Source: Oscillospiraceae bacterium
Lineage (GTDB): Bacteria > Bacillota > Clostridia > UMGS1883
Length of the DNA: 8,026 nt
Direction of reading: 5' to 3'
Assembly: GCA_015069065.1 (NCBI GenBank)
Contig: SVJI01000062.1
Location: forward strand, 1-8,026
This document shows, piece after piece, positions 6,757 to 8,026 of this stretch (its first letter is position 1; the number at the start of each line of letters is the position of its first letter). The notes under the pieces are model-generated. The model made no database searches and was not told the DNA's origin. It was given only the letters and a program-made list of their open reading frames with translations. The translations under genes were made by a program, and so were the position numbers.

Positions 6757-7728
6757 TTATAGTAAAACAACAAATATCAGATACATCAGCGGGATAGTAA
6801 TTACAGAAAGAATATGAGAAATCATTGTCATGGATGCGCCTGTTTTTGTATCTCCGCCGTATGCGGCAGGATATACGATTGTATTCATACCAAGCGGAGT
6901 TGCAAAGGCAATCAAGGCAAGACACAGAATTTCATCACTTGTACCAATTGCTCTTAGTGCCAGTACAAAAATTGCGGGGATGACTATAAGCCGCAGCAGT
7001 GTAATGACGTAGACTTTCTTGTTAGTCAAAAGGGATTTAAAGTTATATCCGCCGATTACAATACCTGCCAGAATCATTGCCAATGGTCCCATACAGTTTG
7101 CTGCGTTTGAAAGGGCACTCATAATAAACTCAGGGAAAAATCTGCCAAGATTACAAAGTCCGCATACAATACCTATCATAAGTGCTATCATCGGAGGTGC
7201 GGTAAAGCCCTTTTTTAAATTTTTCCACAGGCTTTTTCCGCCTGCTTCCTTGGGGATAAGTACATACAGCCCCCAACTGGAACAGAGTATTGTTACAAAG
7301 AATGTGAACATGGTGTATTTATAGAACATCTCACTACCCCATATTCCCAGTACGATGAAGTTCCCCATAAAACCGTAGTTTCCGAAAGTAAGGGCGTACT
7401 TATAAATATTTCTCTGATATTCCTCTTTTTCGTCCTGATTTTTGTTTCTGATGAAAAGCCGTGACACAGGATAAGCAATTGCCATGGCTATCAGCACCAG
7501 TACAAGACCGTAAAGCATAAGCTTGGAGTTTGCAAGGAAATTTTCTACAGTACAATTTGTAAGCTGAGTATGTAGATTAAGTGCGGGGGTAAGTACAAAT
7601 GTTTCAATTTTTGAGATGGTAATATGACTGTCATGTGGAACGATATCCTTTTTCCTCAGCAGAAAACCTACCAGAATCAGTGTAAACATCATAAGCATCT
7701 GTGTTAATGTCAGATTGAAAACTTCCAT
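6757..7728 (-). CDS. AEC family (auxin efflux carrier-like) permease
   Basis: This is a polytopic membrane protein of 323 residues, the usual size for bacterial AEC family transporters (PF03547). Around ten hydrophobic segments can be read. Family-like features are the N-terminal MLMMFTLILVGFLLRKK, the segment TFGNYGFMGNFIVLGIWG and the C-terminal ATPLGMNTIVYPAAYGGD. Characterised bacterial members export or import small carboxylates such as malate; the substrate cannot be told here. I chose ATG 7728 because GGAAGGTG (7744-7737) lies eight bases upstream. An in-frame TTG at 7746 would add six residues but falls within that ribosome site. The gene is monocistronic with its own promoter, converges on potD, and has a palindrome at its probable transcription start. 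A link to polyamines is not implied. Confidence 0.88.
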   Translation of the reverse strand: MEVFNLTLTQMLMMFTLILVGFLLRKKDIVPHDSHITISKIETFVLTPALNLHTQLTNCTVENFLANSKLMLYGLVLVLIAMAIAYPVSRLFIRNKNQDEKEEYQRNIYKYALTFGNYGFMGNFIVLGIWGSEMFYKYTMFTFFVTILCSSWGLYVLIPKEAGGKSLWKNLKKGFTAPPMIALMIGIVCGLCNLGRFFPEFIMSALSNAANCMGPLAMILAGIVIGGYNFKSLLTNKKVYVITLLRLIVIPAIFVLALRAIGTSDEILCLALIAFATPLGMNTIVYPAAYGGDTKTGASMTMISHILSVITIPLMYLIFVVLL

Positions 7729-7758
7729 TTTTTTAACACCTTCCAAATCATACTTTTT

Positions 7759-7771
7759 TGACCAGAGGTCA
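7759..7771. promoter_or_regulatory. Palindrome at the transcription start of the AEC permease gene
   Basis: TGACC-AGA-GGTCA is a perfect 13-base inverted repeat directly after the -10 box of the permease promoter. It would cover bases about +1 to +12. Position and symmetry suit a repressor operator, though a short 5'-end RNA hairpin is also possible. No regulator gene is in the window. Confidence 0.4.
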
Positions 7772-7799
7772 TTATAGCATACATGTTTTTTAAAAGCAA
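7771..7799 (-). promoter_or_regulatory. Promoter of the AEC permease gene
   Basis: On the minus strand TTGCTT (7799-7794) is followed after 17 bases by TATAAT (7776-7771). The TG two bases before the -10 makes it an extended -10 promoter (TGCTATAAT). It lies about 45 bases upstream of the chosen ATG. Confidence 0.8.
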
Positions 7800-7875
7800 C
7801 ATTATATTTTAAAATTTTGACATATTAGAGAATAACTGACAAATTTACGAAAAAAATAAGACAAATAATTATCGT

Positions 7876-7927
7876 TCCCACCACCAAAAAAGCACTTGCA
7901 ATTGCAAGTGCTTTTTTGGTGGTGGGA
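7876..7927. repeat. Perfect 52-bp palindrome overlapping the tRNA-Tyr 3' end
   Basis: Bases 7876-7901 are the exact reverse complement of 7902-7927, with no spacer at the centre (TTGCAA|TTGCAA region). The right side includes the last eight bases of the tRNA-Tyr gene (7920-7927: part of the acceptor strand, discriminator and CCA). The left side is an inverted copy of that tRNA end. The inner part acts as a terminator. Confidence 0.9.
7886..7911 (-). terminator. Terminator of the tRNA operon
   Basis: On the minus strand GCACTTGC...GCAAGTGC (7911-7892) forms a hairpin followed by six T (complement of A at 7886-7891). It begins eight bases after the tRNA-Tyr CCA. Six A before the stem (complement of 7912-7917) can pair with the T-tract, so it would also work on the plus strand. 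Confidence 0.85.
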
Positions 7928-8004
7928 GAGGATGGATTCGAACCATCGAAGTCAGTGACAACAGATTTACAGTCTGCCCCCTTTGGCCGCTCGGGAACTC
8001 TCCC
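7920..8004 (-). tRNA. tRNA-Tyr (anticodon GUA)
   Basis: The 85-base gene includes an encoded CCA. The acceptor stem GGGAGAG (8004-7998) pairs perfectly with CTCTCCC (7930-7924), followed by discriminator A (7923) and CCA (7922-7920). The anticodon loop CTGTAAA (7972-7966) carries GTA at 7970-7968. The T-arm has stem GATGG/CCATC and loop TTCGAAT (7942-7936). A long variable arm (class II), typical of bacterial tRNA-Tyr, lies between the anticodon stem and the T-arm. It is the last gene of a tRNA operon. Confidence 0.97.
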
Positions 8005-8026
8005 TGGAGCTGGTGATGGGACTCGA
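8005..8026 (-). tRNA. 3' end of another tRNA, probably tRNA-Thr (cut by window edge)
   Basis: The minus strand reads the end of a T-loop (TCGAGT), T-stem CCCAT, acceptor strand CACCAGC, discriminator T and CCA, ending directly against the first base of tRNA-Tyr. The acceptor implies a 5' strand GCTGGTG. This with a U discriminator resembles tRNA-Thr genes of Clostridia, but the anticodon is outside the window, so the identity is a guess. Confidence 0.65.

Noticed and set aside
7876..7927. CRISPR repeat or insertion-sequence terminal inverted repeat
   Set aside because: Only one copy is present, with no spacer array and no transposase or target duplication nearby. The palindrome is centred on a tRNA terminator.

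Overview
The window looks like chromosomal DNA from a low-GC Gram-positive bacterium, most likely a Clostridia member of the Bacillota. The reasons are strong GGAGG-type ribosome sites, tightly overlapping operon genes, intrinsic terminators with U-tracts, and a tRNA-Tyr with a long variable arm and encoded CCA. Species assignment is not possible from what is here.

Layout. On the minus strand at the left end, lysA (diaminopimelate decarboxylase) is followed 20 bases later by the start of a P-loop, HPr-kinase-like protein that runs off the window edge. The 572-base gap between lysA and potA holds no convincing protein gene, but it is not empty. It carries divergent promoters and, on the plus strand, a densely structured RNA with a near-consensus promoter (about 1757-1787) and an intrinsic terminator (2084-2119). 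A second strong terminator hairpin (2129-2157) follows just before the ribosome site of potA. Next comes a compact four-gene plus-strand operon, potA-potB-potC-potD, encoding a spermidine/putrescine ABC importer. Its genes overlap by 14, 1 and 4 bases. A convergent minus-strand gene for an AEC-family (auxin efflux carrier) permease shares a bidirectional terminator with potD. At the right end are a complete tRNA-Tyr(GUA) and the 3' end of a second tRNA, probably tRNA-Thr, both minus strand and directly abutting. The tRNA terminator lies in a perfect 52-bp palindrome.

How the parts work together. PotD captures polyamine outside the cell, PotB and PotC form the membrane channel, and PotA supplies ATP hydrolysis. 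Two features depart from the textbook system: PotA has a long C-terminal extension with what looks like a second TOBE domain, and PotD appears tethered by a C-terminal membrane helix instead of a lipid anchor. No protein regulator gene lies next to the operon. Because no room for a promoter remains between the last hairpin and potA, transcription of the operon probably passes through the structured RNA and its terminators, so attenuation control is the leading inference.

The best candidate for something under-described is the structured RNA at about 1794-2119. It may belong to a known family (raiA-motif RNA is one guess from memory), and a covariance-model search would decide that.
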